Of a stretch of DNA of 64,000 bases, positions 15,101-23,082 are shown one piece after another; position 1 is the stretch's first letter; the number at the start of each line of letters is the position of its first letter. The DNA is taken from positions 19,230,141 through 19,294,140 of the forward strand of contig JABBOT010000080.1 in assembly GCA_016165875.1 (NCBI GenBank). Direction: 5' to 3'. The notes under the pieces were generated by a model that had not been told where the DNA came from, made no database searches, and saw nothing but the letters and a program-made list of their open reading frames with translations. The DNA comes from Acanthopleura granulata (Eukaryota; Mollusca; Polyplacophora; Chitonida; Chitonidae). The translations under genes and the position numbers were made by a program.

Positions 15101-17788
15101 TGGTGCTTAGCACCAAGGTTCAATCCTGAATCAAGTCATAGACTTGAACATCTGTTATCTTGGTATTATGTTTCCTGGTGCTTAGCACCAAGGTTCAATC
15201 CTGAATCAAGTCATAGACTTGAACATCTGTTGTCTTGGTGTTGTGTTTCTTGGTGCTTAGCACCAAGGTTCAATCCTGAATCAATTCATACCTGAGACTT
15301 CAACATTTGTTGTCTTGGTATTATGTTTCCTGGTGCTTAGCACCAAGGTTCAATCCTGAATCAAGTCATAGACTTGAACATCTGTTATCTTGGTGTTGTG
15401 TTTCCTGGTGCTTAGCACCAAGGTTCAATCCTGAATCAAGTCATAGACTTGAACATCTGTTATCTTGGTATTATGTTTCCTGGTGCTTAGCACCAAGGTT
15501 CAATCCTGAATCAAGTCATAGACTTGAACATCTGTTATCTTGGTATTATGTTTCCTGGTGCTTAGCACCAAGGTTCAATCCTGAATCAAGTCATAGACTT
15601 GAACATCTGTTATCTTGGTATTATGTTTCCTGGTGCTTAGCACCAAGGTTCAATCCTGAATCAAGTCATAGACTTGAACATCTGTTGTCTTGGTGTTGTG
15701 TTTCTTGGTGCTTAGCACCAAGGTTCAATCCTGAATCAATTCATACCTGAGACTTCAACATTTGTTGTCTTGGTATTATGTTTCCCAGTGCTTAGCACCA
15801 AGGTTCAATCCTGAATCAAGTCATAGACTTGAACATCTGTTATCTTGGTGTTGTGTTTCCTGGTGCTTAGCACCAAGGTTCAATCCTGAATCAAGTCATA
15901 GACTTGAACATCTGTTGTCTTGGTATTATGTTTCCTGGTGCTTAGCACCAAGGTTCAATCCTGAATCAAGTCATAGACTTGAACATCTGTTGTCTTGGTG
16001 TTGTGTTTCTTGGTGCTTAGCACCAAGGTTCAATCCTGAATCAAGTCATAGACTTGAACATCTGTTATCTTGGTGTTGTGTTTCCTGGTGCTTAGCACCA
16101 AGGTTCAATCCTGAATCAAGTCATAGACTTGAACATCTGTTATCTTGGTATTATGTTTCCTGGTGCTTAGCACCAAGGTTCAATCCTGAATCAAGTCATA
16201 GACTTGAACATCTGTTGTCTTGGTGTTGTGTTTCTTGGTGCTTAGCACCAAGGTTCAATCCTGAATCAATTCATACCTGAGACTTCAACATTTGTTGTCT
16301 TGGTATTATGTTTCCTGGTGCTTAGCATAAGAGGAATAGGCCCAGTGTTGGGCAGCCCGTTGTCAGTATAATGTGACTGGGTGGGGTTATGTCAGCATTG
16401 AGTTTGGCCTGCTACAAGGTTACAGTATTGTGACCTGACTGAAATGTGTTGAAAGTGATAATTAACCTCAATGGAACAAGCAAATTTAAACATTAGGCAG
16501 TAAATTTGCTTCTCTGGTTTAGTTATAGTAAGGGTTTTGTTGTTCTTGTAGTTCCAAAACCCAAAGAAACGAAAGAAACAAGACGAATTCACCATGCCAT
16601 CATCAGAAGTTGAAGAGCCAAAACAGAAGGTTGGAAAGGTCCTGGGAGGCTCTGCAGAAACATTCAAACCTTACAACTATAATCAGGCCAACATGAAAAT
16701 ATTTGAGGGTGAGTTTTGACATGTTTCCTGTATCAGGGTTCCACTGGTCCCAGAAGGCAATGGAGTTTTGTTGAAAGGTTTCAATATTTGTCTTGAAAAT
16801 CCTTGAAAAAAAAAAAAATTTTTATTCTTTAAGTTTTTTGTCATATGTCAAATTGCATTTTGATCAAATGAGCTGATAAATATTTATTTATTTATTTATT
16901 TGATTGTTGTTGTACGCTGCACTCAAGAATATTTCACTTAAATCAACGGCCAGCGTTGTGGGAGGATTGCGGGCAGAGTCCGTGGAAATCCCACGACCAT
17001 CCACAATTTGGGGGCATATGGCTGATAAATAAGGTACTGGAATAGTAACCGAGGGCTTTATCATTTGACATATGATCATAGTTAATATGAAGGAACATAC
17101 GTGTAGGTTGACGTGTGATTGAAGTGTGACTTAAGATTAATAAGTTGTTATATTGAGACTTGATGTTTTGATTGTTCTGGAAAATAAATTTAAGAAGATT
17201 TTGTAGAACATTCTTCACAGATTCTGACTTCAGAAAACATAGCTCGGAGACATGAACATAGAGCCATTGTTAACTAGAATTCTCATTTTCATTTAGCTGG
17301 TTCAAACAAGGGAAGAAAAAAGTATGACCCAGATGGAGCTCTGCAGAAAATGAAAGAGCATAAGGTATGTTCATAATTTAGGAGGATTTTGTTTTCATTT
17401 GATTGAAACTTTTAAATCAGTATAACATAATCAGGTTGTATATTTCTAAGCAAAATTACATAATTATATAATTTTTCCATTAACTTCAGGCATTTGTAGG
17501 TAAAACATTGGGCCCAAATTTCAGGAAATCGTAATTCATTATGCCAGAAAACATTTCATAAACAAAACGCTTATGACTTTTTAAGGGATCAACCTTATTT
17601 TCATTTAGAGTTGATTTTTACACTTATATTAATACATATACAGCACATGTGATTGGTTATATAAGCATACATTCCTTTATTGTTTAAAGGTTCACAAGTC
17701 GAAGCTCCCGGCAGGTGCTGGGAAGAAAAGTTATACATTTAGCAAGGGAGGTAAATCTTCATCCAAGCATAACTGGCCCAGTCGCTGA
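53..17788 (+). CDS. EXOSC10: EXOSC10 / RRP6 nuclear exosome 3'-5' exoribonuclease (5' partial, 20 exons in window)
   Basis: Catalytic subunit of the nuclear RNA exosome, which trims and degrades rRNA, snoRNA and aberrant nuclear transcripts (family knowledge). Exons: 53-157, 728-878, 1949-1997, 2257-2332, 2814-2924, 3434-3577, 4210-4400, 5177-5333, 6406-6554, 8916-8966, 9499-9610, 10507-10639, 11753-11859, 12609-12677, 13595-13654, 13913-13994, 14378-14448, 16552-16708, 17297-17364, 17690-17788. All borders are AG/GT and the phase runs unbroken over 2,142 nt (713 residues plus TGA). The DEDDy active site is complete: VDLE (D and E), GADSDIEWL (second D), and Y/D in [11 protein letters not shown]. 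The HRDC domain follows at visible residues ~330-415. The human protein is ~885 residues, so the missing part is the N-terminal PMC2NT (cofactor-binding) region upstream of the window. The tail is basic and lysine-rich. Exon 13 is the least conserved. It converges with SPEN. Confidence 0.96.
728..878 (+). CDS. EXOSC10: EXOSC10 exon: linker before exonuclease domain
   Basis: Phase 0 in, 1 out. It contains [20 protein letters not shown], matching the vertebrate NIIRPQLKFREKIDNSNTPF block. The acceptor 'tgtag' at 723-727 keeps the frame. A second AG at 734-735 would break it, so it was not used. The donor is 'gtaagt'. Confidence 0.93.
1949..1997 (+). CDS. EXOSC10: EXOSC10 exon (49 bp)
   Basis: A short exon, phase 1 in and 2 out, reading [17 protein letters not shown] across the joins. 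It was accepted because it bridges the phase between the two strongly matching neighbours and has 'cttgcag' and 'gtaaga' signals. Confidence 0.8.
2257..2332 (+). CDS. EXOSC10: EXOSC10 exon: HPYQHEL block
   Basis: Phase 2 in, 0 out. It encodes [14 protein letters not shown], matching the vertebrate AHPYQYELNHFTP segment just before the exonuclease fold. Donor 'gtaagc'. Confidence 0.93.
2484..2625 (+). repeat. SINE-1 3' fragment
   Basis: 'ggcttcctcttcggccgtatg', 'tggtttcctcc', 'gtcgtattagtgaaatagtc', 'gagtacggcgtaaaacagc' and an 'aagtaaataaat' tail, in the same order as the element at 14,525. It lies in an EXOSC10 intron. Confidence 0.75.
2814..2924 (+). CDS. EXOSC10: EXOSC10 exon: Exo I motif
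   Basis: Phase 0 to 0, 37 codons. It ends exactly after EIAVDLE, which carries the first two metal-binding acidic residues (DxE, Exo I) of the DEDD exonuclease. The intron splits the active site from the HHSYR that follows. Confidence 0.95.
3434..3577 (+). CDS. EXOSC10: EXOSC10 exon: exonuclease core
   Basis: Phase 0 to 0, 48 codons: [19 protein letters not shown], then [20 protein letters not shown]. It is nearly colinear with vertebrate EXOSC10. Acceptor 'caccag', donor 'gtaaat'. Confidence 0.96.
4210..4400 (+). CDS. EXOSC10: EXOSC10 exon: Exo II motif
   Basis: Phase 0 in, 2 out. It holds [16 protein letters not shown], including the third catalytic aspartate (Exo II), then [14 protein letters not shown] and [10 protein letters not shown]. 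The donor 'gtacag' lies inside the RPLP codon, which the next exon completes. Confidence 0.97.
4796..4819. repeat. Poly-T run
   Basis: 24 consecutive T in an EXOSC10 intron. It may be the reverse-complement A-tail of an inserted retroelement, but none is recognisable beside it. Confidence 0.9.
4960..5105 (+). repeat. SINE-1 degenerate fragment
   Basis: 'gtttcctcaacccatag', 'gctggttgccatca' and 'ctcgagtattgcattaaat' follow the SINE-1 3' order with decay. In an EXOSC10 intron. Confidence 0.45.
5177..5333 (+). CDS. EXOSC10: EXOSC10 exon: Exo III (DEDDy) motif
   Basis: Phase 2 in, 0 out. [20 protein letters not shown] carries the Y and D, spaced four residues apart, that place the protein in the DEDDy subclass. 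Donor 'gtaagg'. Confidence 0.97.
5625..5975 (+). repeat. SINE-2 type tRNA-derived repeat, single-unit copy
   Basis: The head 'ttcagtggcgtag' (5,662-5,674) resembles a pol III A box, and 'gagttcattcc' near 5,710-5,720 resembles a B box. A body 'ggtcaacccagtgtctgtgg..gattgggtggggcg' follows, with a tail 'ttgaaagtgacattaaactcc'. The same body and tail recur at 16,330-16,490 and 18,385-18,585. This copy holds one copy of the ~75-bp segment that is amplified at 14,884-16,325. Confidence 0.75.
6406..6554 (+). CDS. EXOSC10: EXOSC10 exon: start of HRDC domain
   Basis: Phase 0 in, 2 out. It encodes [19 protein letters not shown] and the helix [18 protein letters not shown], matching the linker and first HRDC helices of RRP6. 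HRDC positions the nuclease and helps bind RNA in this family. Confidence 0.95.
8393..8482 (+). repeat. 42-bp direct repeat ending in a perfect hairpin
   Basis: 8,393-8,434 and 8,435-8,476 are the same 42 bases except near the last two. The second copy runs into a perfect inverted repeat, CACCTGTGAACTT (8,454-8,466), loop TAC, AAGTTCACAGGTG (8,470-8,482). It is in the 2.36-kb EXOSC10 intron 6,555-8,915, where I see nothing else of note. Confidence 0.9.
8916..8966 (+). CDS. EXOSC10: EXOSC10 exon: HRDC (51 bp)
   Basis: A small exon, phase 2 to 2: [18 protein letters not shown], the classic 'YVLPNHMLLKIAE' HRDC motif. Upstream is a 2.36-kb intron. Confidence 0.95.
   Translation, partial: VCPSQAHVVTDCRYLA
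9499..9610 (+). CDS. EXOSC10: EXOSC10 exon: end of HRDC
   Basis: Phase 2 in, 0 out: [18 protein letters not shown], then [17 protein letters not shown]. It closely matches the vertebrate QGIIACCNPVPPLVRQ block. Acceptor 'tgacag', donor 'gtaagt'. Confidence 0.96.
10507..10639 (+). CDS. EXOSC10: EXOSC10 exon: C-terminal linker
   Basis: Phase 0 in, 1 out. A less conserved, polar linker with a [11 protein letters not shown] segment, comparable to the vertebrate PHDCSHA stretch. It joins in frame on both sides. Confidence 0.85.
11753..11859 (+). CDS. EXOSC10: EXOSC10 exon: variable linker
   Basis: Phase 1 in, 0 out: [15 protein letters not shown], then [15 protein letters not shown]. The position and phase fit the poorly conserved vertebrate segment before the AQKKA helix, but similarity is weak. 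Signals are 'ctgtag' and 'gtaagg'. Confidence 0.65.
12609..12677 (+). CDS. EXOSC10: EXOSC10 exon: QKKA..ESFxNPF block
   Basis: Phase 0 to 0: [20 protein letters not shown], matching vertebrate VAQKKAQNIMESFENPFRM. Acceptor 'tgacag', donor 'gtaagg'. The following intron contains an 80-bp minisatellite. Confidence 0.93.
12816..13335 (+). repeat. 80-bp minisatellite in an EXOSC10 intron
   Basis: About six near-identical 80-bp units plus one diverged unit at the left edge. Each contains 'gtccacttactctgactgg', 'gggaagtccaggtgcttgta' and 'agtacatgtactggttggcc'. Unit starts are near 12,907, 12,987, 13,067, 13,147, 13,227 and 13,307. It lies between exons 12,609-12,677 and 13,595-13,654. Confidence 0.95.
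13595..13654 (+). CDS. EXOSC10: EXOSC10 exon (60 bp)
   Basis: Phase 0 to 0: [20 protein letters not shown], continuing the FLPS position of the vertebrate protein. It has a strong pyrimidine tract before 'tatcag', and the donor is 'gtgagt'. Confidence 0.78.
13913..13994 (+). CDS. EXOSC10: EXOSC10 exon: lysine-rich tail
   Basis: Phase 0 in, 1 out: [21 protein letters not shown] lysine-rich tail segment that was kept because its phase and splice signals fit. Confidence 0.78.
14378..14448 (+). CDS. EXOSC10: EXOSC10 exon: acidic tail segment
   Basis: Phase 1 in, 0 out: [20 protein letters not shown]. The acceptor is 'ttacag'. The donor 'gtgatt' is weak. The next intron (14,449-16,551) contains a SINE and its internal tandem array. 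Confidence 0.72.
14525..14785 (+). repeat. SINE-1 type tRNA-derived repeat, near full length
   Basis: A-box-like 'tggccaaggtgg' at 14,535 and B-box-like 'gttcaaatcc' at 14,605-14,614. The body is 'gggttctgcctggtttcctc', then 'gtcgtataagtgaaatattc' and 'agtacggcgtaaaacac', with an AAATAAA-type tail. The 3' half recurs in both orientations across the window. It resembles tRNA-headed SINEs of molluscs, but the family name is not assigned. Confidence 0.8.
14825..16490 (+). repeat. SINE-2 type element containing an expanded internal tandem array
   Basis: Flanks match the copy at 5,625-5,975. On the left is 'ggatagaaggtctgcc..cgggttcaatcccgaatcaag'. On the right is 'cttagcataagaggaatagg..gtcagtataatgtgactggg..gttgaaagtgataattaacc'. 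Between them the internal ~75-bp segment is repeated about 19 times. It lies in the EXOSC10 intron 14,449-16,551. Confidence 0.75.
14884..16325 (+). repeat. ~75-bp minisatellite with higher-order blocks
   Basis: About 19 units, marked by 'gtgcttagcacc' near 14,952, 15,027, 15,101, 15,176, 15,251, 15,331, 15,405, 15,481, 15,555, 15,631, 15,705, 15,786, 15,861, 15,936, 16,011, 16,086, 16,161, 16,236 and 16,316. The usual spacing is 75. Three ~80-bp variant units ('attcatacctgagacttc') close blocks at 15,295, 15,750 and 16,280. Each unit carries 'ggttcaatcc' (B-box/T-arm-like) and an imperfect to perfect hairpin around CTTGGTGC-TTA-GCACCAAG. The 75-bp period keeps long reading frames open, but these are not genes. 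Confidence 0.95.
16552..16708 (+). CDS. EXOSC10: EXOSC10 exon: basic NLS-like stretch and FKPYNY motif
   Basis: Phase 0 in, 1 out. It starts [13 protein letters not shown], a classical-type nuclear localisation candidate. It ends with [15 protein letters not shown], matching the vertebrate FTPYDYSQSDFKAFAG tail. Acceptor 'ttgtag', donor 'gtgagt'. Confidence 0.93.
16877..17025 (-). repeat. SINE-1 fragment, inverted
   Basis: (TTTA)n, then 'ctcaagaatatttcactta' and 'ggccagcgttgtgggagg', then 'gcagagtccgtggaaatccc'. This is the reverse complement of the SINE-1 3' half. In an EXOSC10 intron. Confidence 0.7.
17297..17364 (+). CDS. EXOSC10: EXOSC10 exon
   Basis: Phase 1 in, 0 out: [20 protein letters not shown], matching the AGNSKSK..FDPNKQ tail of vertebrate RRP6. 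Donor 'gtatgt'. Confidence 0.92.
17690..17788 (+). CDS. EXOSC10: EXOSC10 terminal coding exon
   Basis: Phase 0 to the stop TGA at 17,786-17,788. It encodes [17 protein letters not shown] and ends HNWPSR, matching the vertebrate MSFPTGK..YNWPQR C-terminus. A decayed copy of this exon follows 148 bp downstream. Confidence 0.95.
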   Translation, partial: VHKSKLPAGAGKKSYTFSKGGKSSSKHNWPSR

Positions 17789-17849
17789 AAACAGCAGTTG
17801 TCATGTGAAGTGATAATGGACGGCTTTATTTAATTCCACAGAACAGAAT

Positions 17850-17969
17850 AAGCTTCAGGCGGGTGCTGGGACAAAAGTTATACATTTAACAAGGGAGGTA
17901 AACCTTCATCCGAGCTAAGCTGGCTCGGTATGCCGAAACATACAGATGCCTTGAGAATTCATGTGAAGT
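17850..17969 (+). pseudogene. Tandem, frameshifted copy of the EXOSC10 last exon
   Basis: Bases 17,850-17,969 repeat 17,702-17,811 at an offset near 148 bp, from the [13 protein letters not shown] coding part through the stop into the 3' UTR. They share runs such as 'aaaagttatacattta' and 'catgtgaagt'. One base is lost in the GGGAAGAAAAGT region, so the frame is broken. A 'ttccacag' sits just upstream and resembles the acceptor region. It is probably carried as 3' UTR and not translated. Confidence 0.8.
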
Positions 17970-18384
17970 CGTGAAATCAATGATAAAATGAAATATACCC
18001 CAGGTGAAAAATTAGCATTTTATTTTGAAAGATAGGCCAGTCACCATGGGGACAAGTTAGTTTGCTCTTGTTTAAATGTTATAATTTGTGAACTACATAT
18101 TTGTGAAATGAAGTGGAGTTCTTGAGGGCAAGGTATGGCACTATTTTTTCATGGAAATAGTGGAACTGTGAGCATAAAAATACATGTCATGTGTACTTAG
18201 ACTGTGAAGTTCTATACATAAAGTGTGTGAAGAGGTTAATCCAGAAGTCAGTGCCCTAACAGTTCTATCCGCATCATGCAAATGTACAGAAGGATATCAG
18301 ATTTCGGTCACCAGTGTGCAGACATGTGACTTTGCCATCTATTATCATCTTAAATGAAGACGGGAATATAATCTTTGCGCTCAG

Positions 18385-18585
18385 CATTTAGAGTTTAGAG
18401 CAAGGAAACAGGACTGGTCAACCCGGTGTCAGTAGAATGTGATTGGTTGGGGTGTCATGTCTGGTGCCTTTGGCATGATGCTGCAGTGATGCTCCACTTT
18501 GGCAGCATGGACTCGCCCTGCCACAAGGACACACATCATCACATAACTGAGAAATGCGACGTAAAACCCAAGCATGCATGCATAC
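18385..18585 (+). repeat. SINE-2 type fragment in the EXOSC10 3' UTR
   Basis: 'ggtcaacccggtgtcagtag' with 'gattggttggggtgtcatg', then 'cctgccacaaggacacacatc' and 'cgacgtaaaaccc'. This is the same body and tail order as the other SINE-2 copies. The head is missing. Confidence 0.7.
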
Positions 18586-18758
18586 ACAAGCAAATGCAGG
18601 ATAGGGTCAGGGTGGCCAGAAATGTATCATTTTCCAAACAACAGAGAAACTGGTACTGTTCAAGGGGACCAGCAAACTTATAGCTCAGGTTTCCTGTGCG
18701 AAGTTGTATTTGGAAGACTGGTAGACTGTGTACAGTCATCTGAATTAAAAGGGACTAT

Positions 18759-18764
18759 AATAAA
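18759..18764 (+). terminator. Candidate EXOSC10 polyadenylation signal
   Basis: Canonical AATAAA ('ataataaatct') about 970 bp past the stop. A second AATAAA occurs at 18,839-18,844. Choosing between them needs cDNA ends. Confidence 0.45.
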
Positions 18765-19285
18765 TCTGTTATTAAAATGTGTTATGTAAATGTAAAAAAT
18801 GAGTTCTGTTATGATTCGAAATTGCGAAAGGGATTTAGAATAAATTTTCCATCAGCCAAAGAAAGACCTCTCGATATTTCAGAAGGGTTCTAATTGAGAT
18901 CCTCTTTCTCCTGCACTTTGTGAAAAGAAAATAATTTTACCAGGTTCTTTGGTAACAGTGAGTCCTTACACAGAATGCATCTGACCAGGGGAGAGTACTC
19001 TTGCAATGGACTATTAGATGTGCAGAGGAGGTAGTTAGCCAGGTTGTCAGTTGTGATATGCTAATTTATGAACTCAGGCAGGTGTCTGTTTTAGTACTAC
19101 TACTCCTAAGCCAGACCCAGTGTTTATTTCTGTTACCACGGGACACAGGACACGAAGACAATTTCAAGCAACTGGTTGTGACGGAAAACACTGAGCAATG
19201 TTGGACCTAGATTGGGTGGTGTAGATGTTGGGTGGGGTAACTCTCATTTGATCCACCCAGCTGCAGAAGTTGTGTAGAGAAGCCT

Positions 19286-19478
19286 CATTGCTCTAAGGCA
19301 AGTTAGCCATGATAAGCACATGTAATAACCAAGCTTGCAAGTAAGGTGAGTTAACAATGATAAGCGCGTGATAACTCGGCTTGCTCTAAGGCAAGTTAAC
19401 TATGATAGGCACATGTTATAACTCAGCTTGCTGTAATGTGAGTTAACCATGACAAACATCTGACAACTCAGCTTCAGG
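19286..19478 (+). repeat. ~48-bp tandem repeat between the genes
   Basis: Four diverged units of 'gctctaaggcaagttaacca' followed by 'tgataagcacatgt' and 'taactcagctt'. It lies just past the EXOSC10 3' end. Confidence 0.8.
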
Positions 19479-20744
19479 ACATAAAGTCATAGAGCACCTG
19501 AAAAAGTACCCATTGCGGAAGGGCTACTTCATTGAGATAAAAATCAACAAAACTTTGTAATATTGAGCACGGAGCAAAGGTAGGCCACAAATGTATTGTG
19601 TGTGTTAATGTGTTCATTTAGGCTGTTGTACTCTCAGACTTCCTTGGCAAACTTCAGGCTCTTTTCTGTCTATGAACTGCCATGCGTATAGTAGGGGGAG
19701 TTTCTGTTTTCTGTTTCTCACATTGTAAATGAGTCTAAGGGCCAAAGGGGTTGACCAGAAATGTGGACCAGGCTGTCCGAGCTGCCATGCTTCATGCTAC
19801 TTAGTTTGAGCAGGATGTCCAGAGCTACAGAGAGTCCAAATATAGTAGATTTGAATGGGAGCTGGCTAACATAAGTTACTGTAAATGACCTAAAATTTCG
19901 CCCACAAAAGTACATTTTTGGAAGCAAATAAATACCTTAGGACATTACATTTGGAGCTGAAAGTTGCATTTTTCCACAAGTATATAATCCTACCTGCCGA
20001 ACAAACTTCAAATCAAACCTGTCTACAATTAACAGTTCTCTCAATTAGCAAACATGAGTAACTTTGTCATGGAGGAAATTTTGGGTCATTTAGGCTATTC
20101 GTATTAATTTTACAATTATACAATTAGATAACATTAAAACAGCTGATGTAGGAAACAGTACGTAAACAAGGTTTAGTGGTGACTTGAACCAGGAAAATCT
20201 GTGGAAACGGAAAAGTTTGAATGCAAATTTCTGCACACTTCACAACCAGACTTGAGTTCATGTCATGCAACATGCCTATAAGATTTTGTACTTTGGACAC
20301 ATATTAAAGCATGTTGTAAACAACTTTATCACCCATCTTATTTGCATTTGTTCACATTTTTTTAAGGAATATCAGCATGAACTTCGCTGTGATATGGTTG
20401 AGATGTCGCTGACGAGGCGTTAACATAAACTAGAATATGGCTTACTTGTTGGCACGGTACAGATGGTTAGAATGTAGTGACAAGATTGAAAAAATGCTCA
20501 CTACATGTAGCTCGTTTAACCAAGATCTGCAAAGGAAATTTTAGATTCACCCTCTCATTCTTCATTGGGCATTCATGATAAGTGTTCGACTCATGCGGCA
20601 TAATCTGGCGTTCAGTGAAGAACACTTGTCTTCCACCATGAATATCTGCATTACACGCATATCTATGCATTGCATGTTAGTAACCTGCCAGCGACCCGAT
20701 TTCCTCCACCAGCGAAACTGACTGCTGTTAGGTAAATGAAAAAT

Positions 20745-20890
20745 TCTGTAATGCTCATTATTTTTGCACTGGTGTTTAAGCCGTACTCAGGAATATTTCA
20801 CTTATACATCAGTGACCAGCATTATTGTGGACGGAAACCTGGCAGAAACCCACAATTATCTGCAGGTTGCTGGCAATTCTTGATAAATGC
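20745..20890 (-). repeat. SINE-1 fragment, inverted
   Basis: 'gccgtactcaggaatatttc', 'gtgaccagcattattgtgga', 'cctggcagaaaccca' and 'gcaggttgctggc'. It lies between the two genes. Confidence 0.7.
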
Positions 20891-22437
20891 ATTTCACAAC
20901 AATCAAATAAACCTAGGGTTAATGTGAAAGTGAAGCAATTCAACTCTGTGAGTTCAGTTGGTAGGGAATTCCTTTTTTTTTTCTTTTGGCTCTTTAAAAA
21001 GATGGGGATTTTAAAGAAATTAGCATGGAAAGAAAAACAATAAAAAAAACATCAGAGGAGGGTCCTTCTGGAGGGTCACTCAGGTGACGGGCATCAAACA
21101 AAAGCTCCCAGGTACCCATTATACGTATGGCCACCTAACATACTGCTTGTGGCAATTACCTGCTACTGTAGGAAAGTCATTGTCAAAGTGACCATTGCTG
21201 AACATATACAAAGAAATACTACAAGGTGTCTTTTTTTTTTTTCAATTCGAATGACTTGACGTGTTTTAATAGTCCAGAATTCTGTACATTTATCCACAAC
21301 TATATACAGAAATATATACAAAACTACATACACAAAACCAGTGAAGGGCAATGAAACTGGACCAATGGGCAGACTTATTTGAGCATCCCTATGTAAGGGA
21401 GGAAATGATTAGCTATCTAATCAACCATGTTTGTCCATGTAACTAAAATAACAAAGAATGCGACTGACCAATGACGATACCATGAATATTCAATCTAACC
21501 AAAACAAAGAAATTGTGAAACTTGGAATTCTGTTTCCCTAAAAAGTGCCATAAATATCCTATCCTTGTAGAAATACTATGGATCAAATCGTATTTTAAAT
21601 AAGAAGTTGAAGAAAAAAAGCGATAGAGACAAAAATATAACTTTGAAAACCAAAATTGCACTTTAAACCCACTTGGGCCTACAGACAATGTCATACTAAG
21701 TTAAATCCCCCACCTTAGTTATTAAAACAGGAACTGTAAACTTTCTCAGAGTAAAAATACCTGGATTACATACACAGGGAAAAAAACAAGGCATTAAAAA
21801 CATTAAAAGTGTCCGCTCTTACCGTAATACCATTATTACACGACAAAGATGTTTAACAATAAACTTCAATTACTTTTTAACGACTTAAATTTGTTTGATA
21901 ATATACAAAATAGCACTTTACATCACTCCACAAACCTCCATCAGCTCTTTCCAACTACAGAATTGGGTCCAAGCTCTGTCCCATGGCGTTAAATAAATTA
22001 CAGGGATTTCTTTCTAAATCTGATCTATACTGTATCCAAAAATAGTACCCTCATTCAGAATAAAACTCCTGGCCAACTTTCACAGATTTCATTAATCATA
22101 CGACTTAATACAATAACTTTCCTTGAAAATCACCATGTCTTAAGAAGACCTACACGTTTCTTTAGAGATTTATCGATATGACTGATTCATGTATTCATCT
22201 GAGAGTAGGCCTTACTTATACTTAAGAGTTAAAAGAAAAGAAAAAGAAAAACTGTACGGCATCATTGATAACAAACCTCTAGAGAGTTGCTGGTCACACT
22301 GCCCAAGAGAAGTAAGACATTTTGTAGGCTACGATGATACGTCATGTCACTGCACAGCACGGTACAGACAAGATGTACAAATCATTTACCAGGTCACGGT
22401 CAGTTCAGGTGATCTACCAAGATCTTGTCAATGAAGA

Positions 22438-22443
22438 TTTATT
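22438..22443 (-). terminator. Candidate SPEN polyadenylation signal
   Basis: AATAAA read on the minus strand ('tttatt' on +), about 2.3 kb past the SPEN stop. Weaker ATTAAA alternatives lie at 22,531 and 21,265. Confidence 0.3.
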
Positions 22444-23062
22444 TTATATCTTGGTAATTCAGGCTTGCCTGACAGATAACTATTTACAATCTATTAACAC
22501 CCTCACATAGAGTAAAACAAAGTCGACCCTTTAATGGCAGGTCAGCTCACAACAAACAGAGGCAATCGAAAACAAAACATGTCGCTTTAACAAGTCCGGA
22601 AACCCTGTGTCTACAACTGCTAGACATTAGTTCCATATATCACATGCGAGTTCCGCAGTAGACTTTGTTTACAGAAATGCTTAAAATGATATTTATCCAA
22701 CGTGAATACATGAGAGCACAATGTCATTTCTGTAGCCTGCAGGTCTCCCCTACACCCCACCTCCCCCCTCCCCCCCCAACCCAAGTCAAATGGGTTCACT
22801 GTGCTGTGCACTCCTTGCAAAAATAAGGGAAGAAAAAACACATTATTCTGAGATCAAGGGTGGTACATTTACACAAACATCTGACGCGTTTAGACGCCAA
22901 CGCACATGCAGTGCACTAAGTCTTCTGTTAGCATCGTCTTTTTTTTTTGTTAAATGTCTATATTTACACAAGTCATCTATGCAGTGTCCCCATGAAACCA
23001 TTGCAGCGAACACCATCATCCATGGTAGAAAAAAAATATATGTGTCTTGTAAATGTATACAG

Positions 23063-23082
23063 TATATATATATATATATATA
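23063..23082. repeat. (TA)n microsatellite
   Basis: About ten TA dinucleotides in the probable SPEN 3' UTR. Confidence 0.9.

Larger units (their letters stand above)
17789..18780 (+). other. EXOSC10: EXOSC10 3' UTR (approximate)
   Basis: Sequence after the stop. It contains a decayed repeat of the last exon (17,850-17,969), a SINE-2 type fragment (18,385-18,585) and an AATAAA at 18,759. The real cleavage site is unknown. A second AATAAA at 18,839 is possible. Confidence 0.5.
18781..21159. other. Intergenic region between convergent genes
   Basis: No coding sequence recognised. It holds a ~48-bp tandem repeat (19,286-19,478), a SINE tail fragment (20,385-20,425) and an inverted SINE-1 piece (20,745-20,890). 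The borders depend on where each transcript is polyadenylated. Confidence 0.5.

Noticed and set aside
14927..16280. Three long tandem frames (122, 147 and 172 codons) of a 25-residue repeat
   Set aside because: They come only from the 75-bp unit being divisible by three. They lie in an intron, and the repeat is SINE-derived.
14884..16325. CRISPR array
   Set aside because: The units are contiguous near-identical repeats without unique spacers, and the genome is animal.
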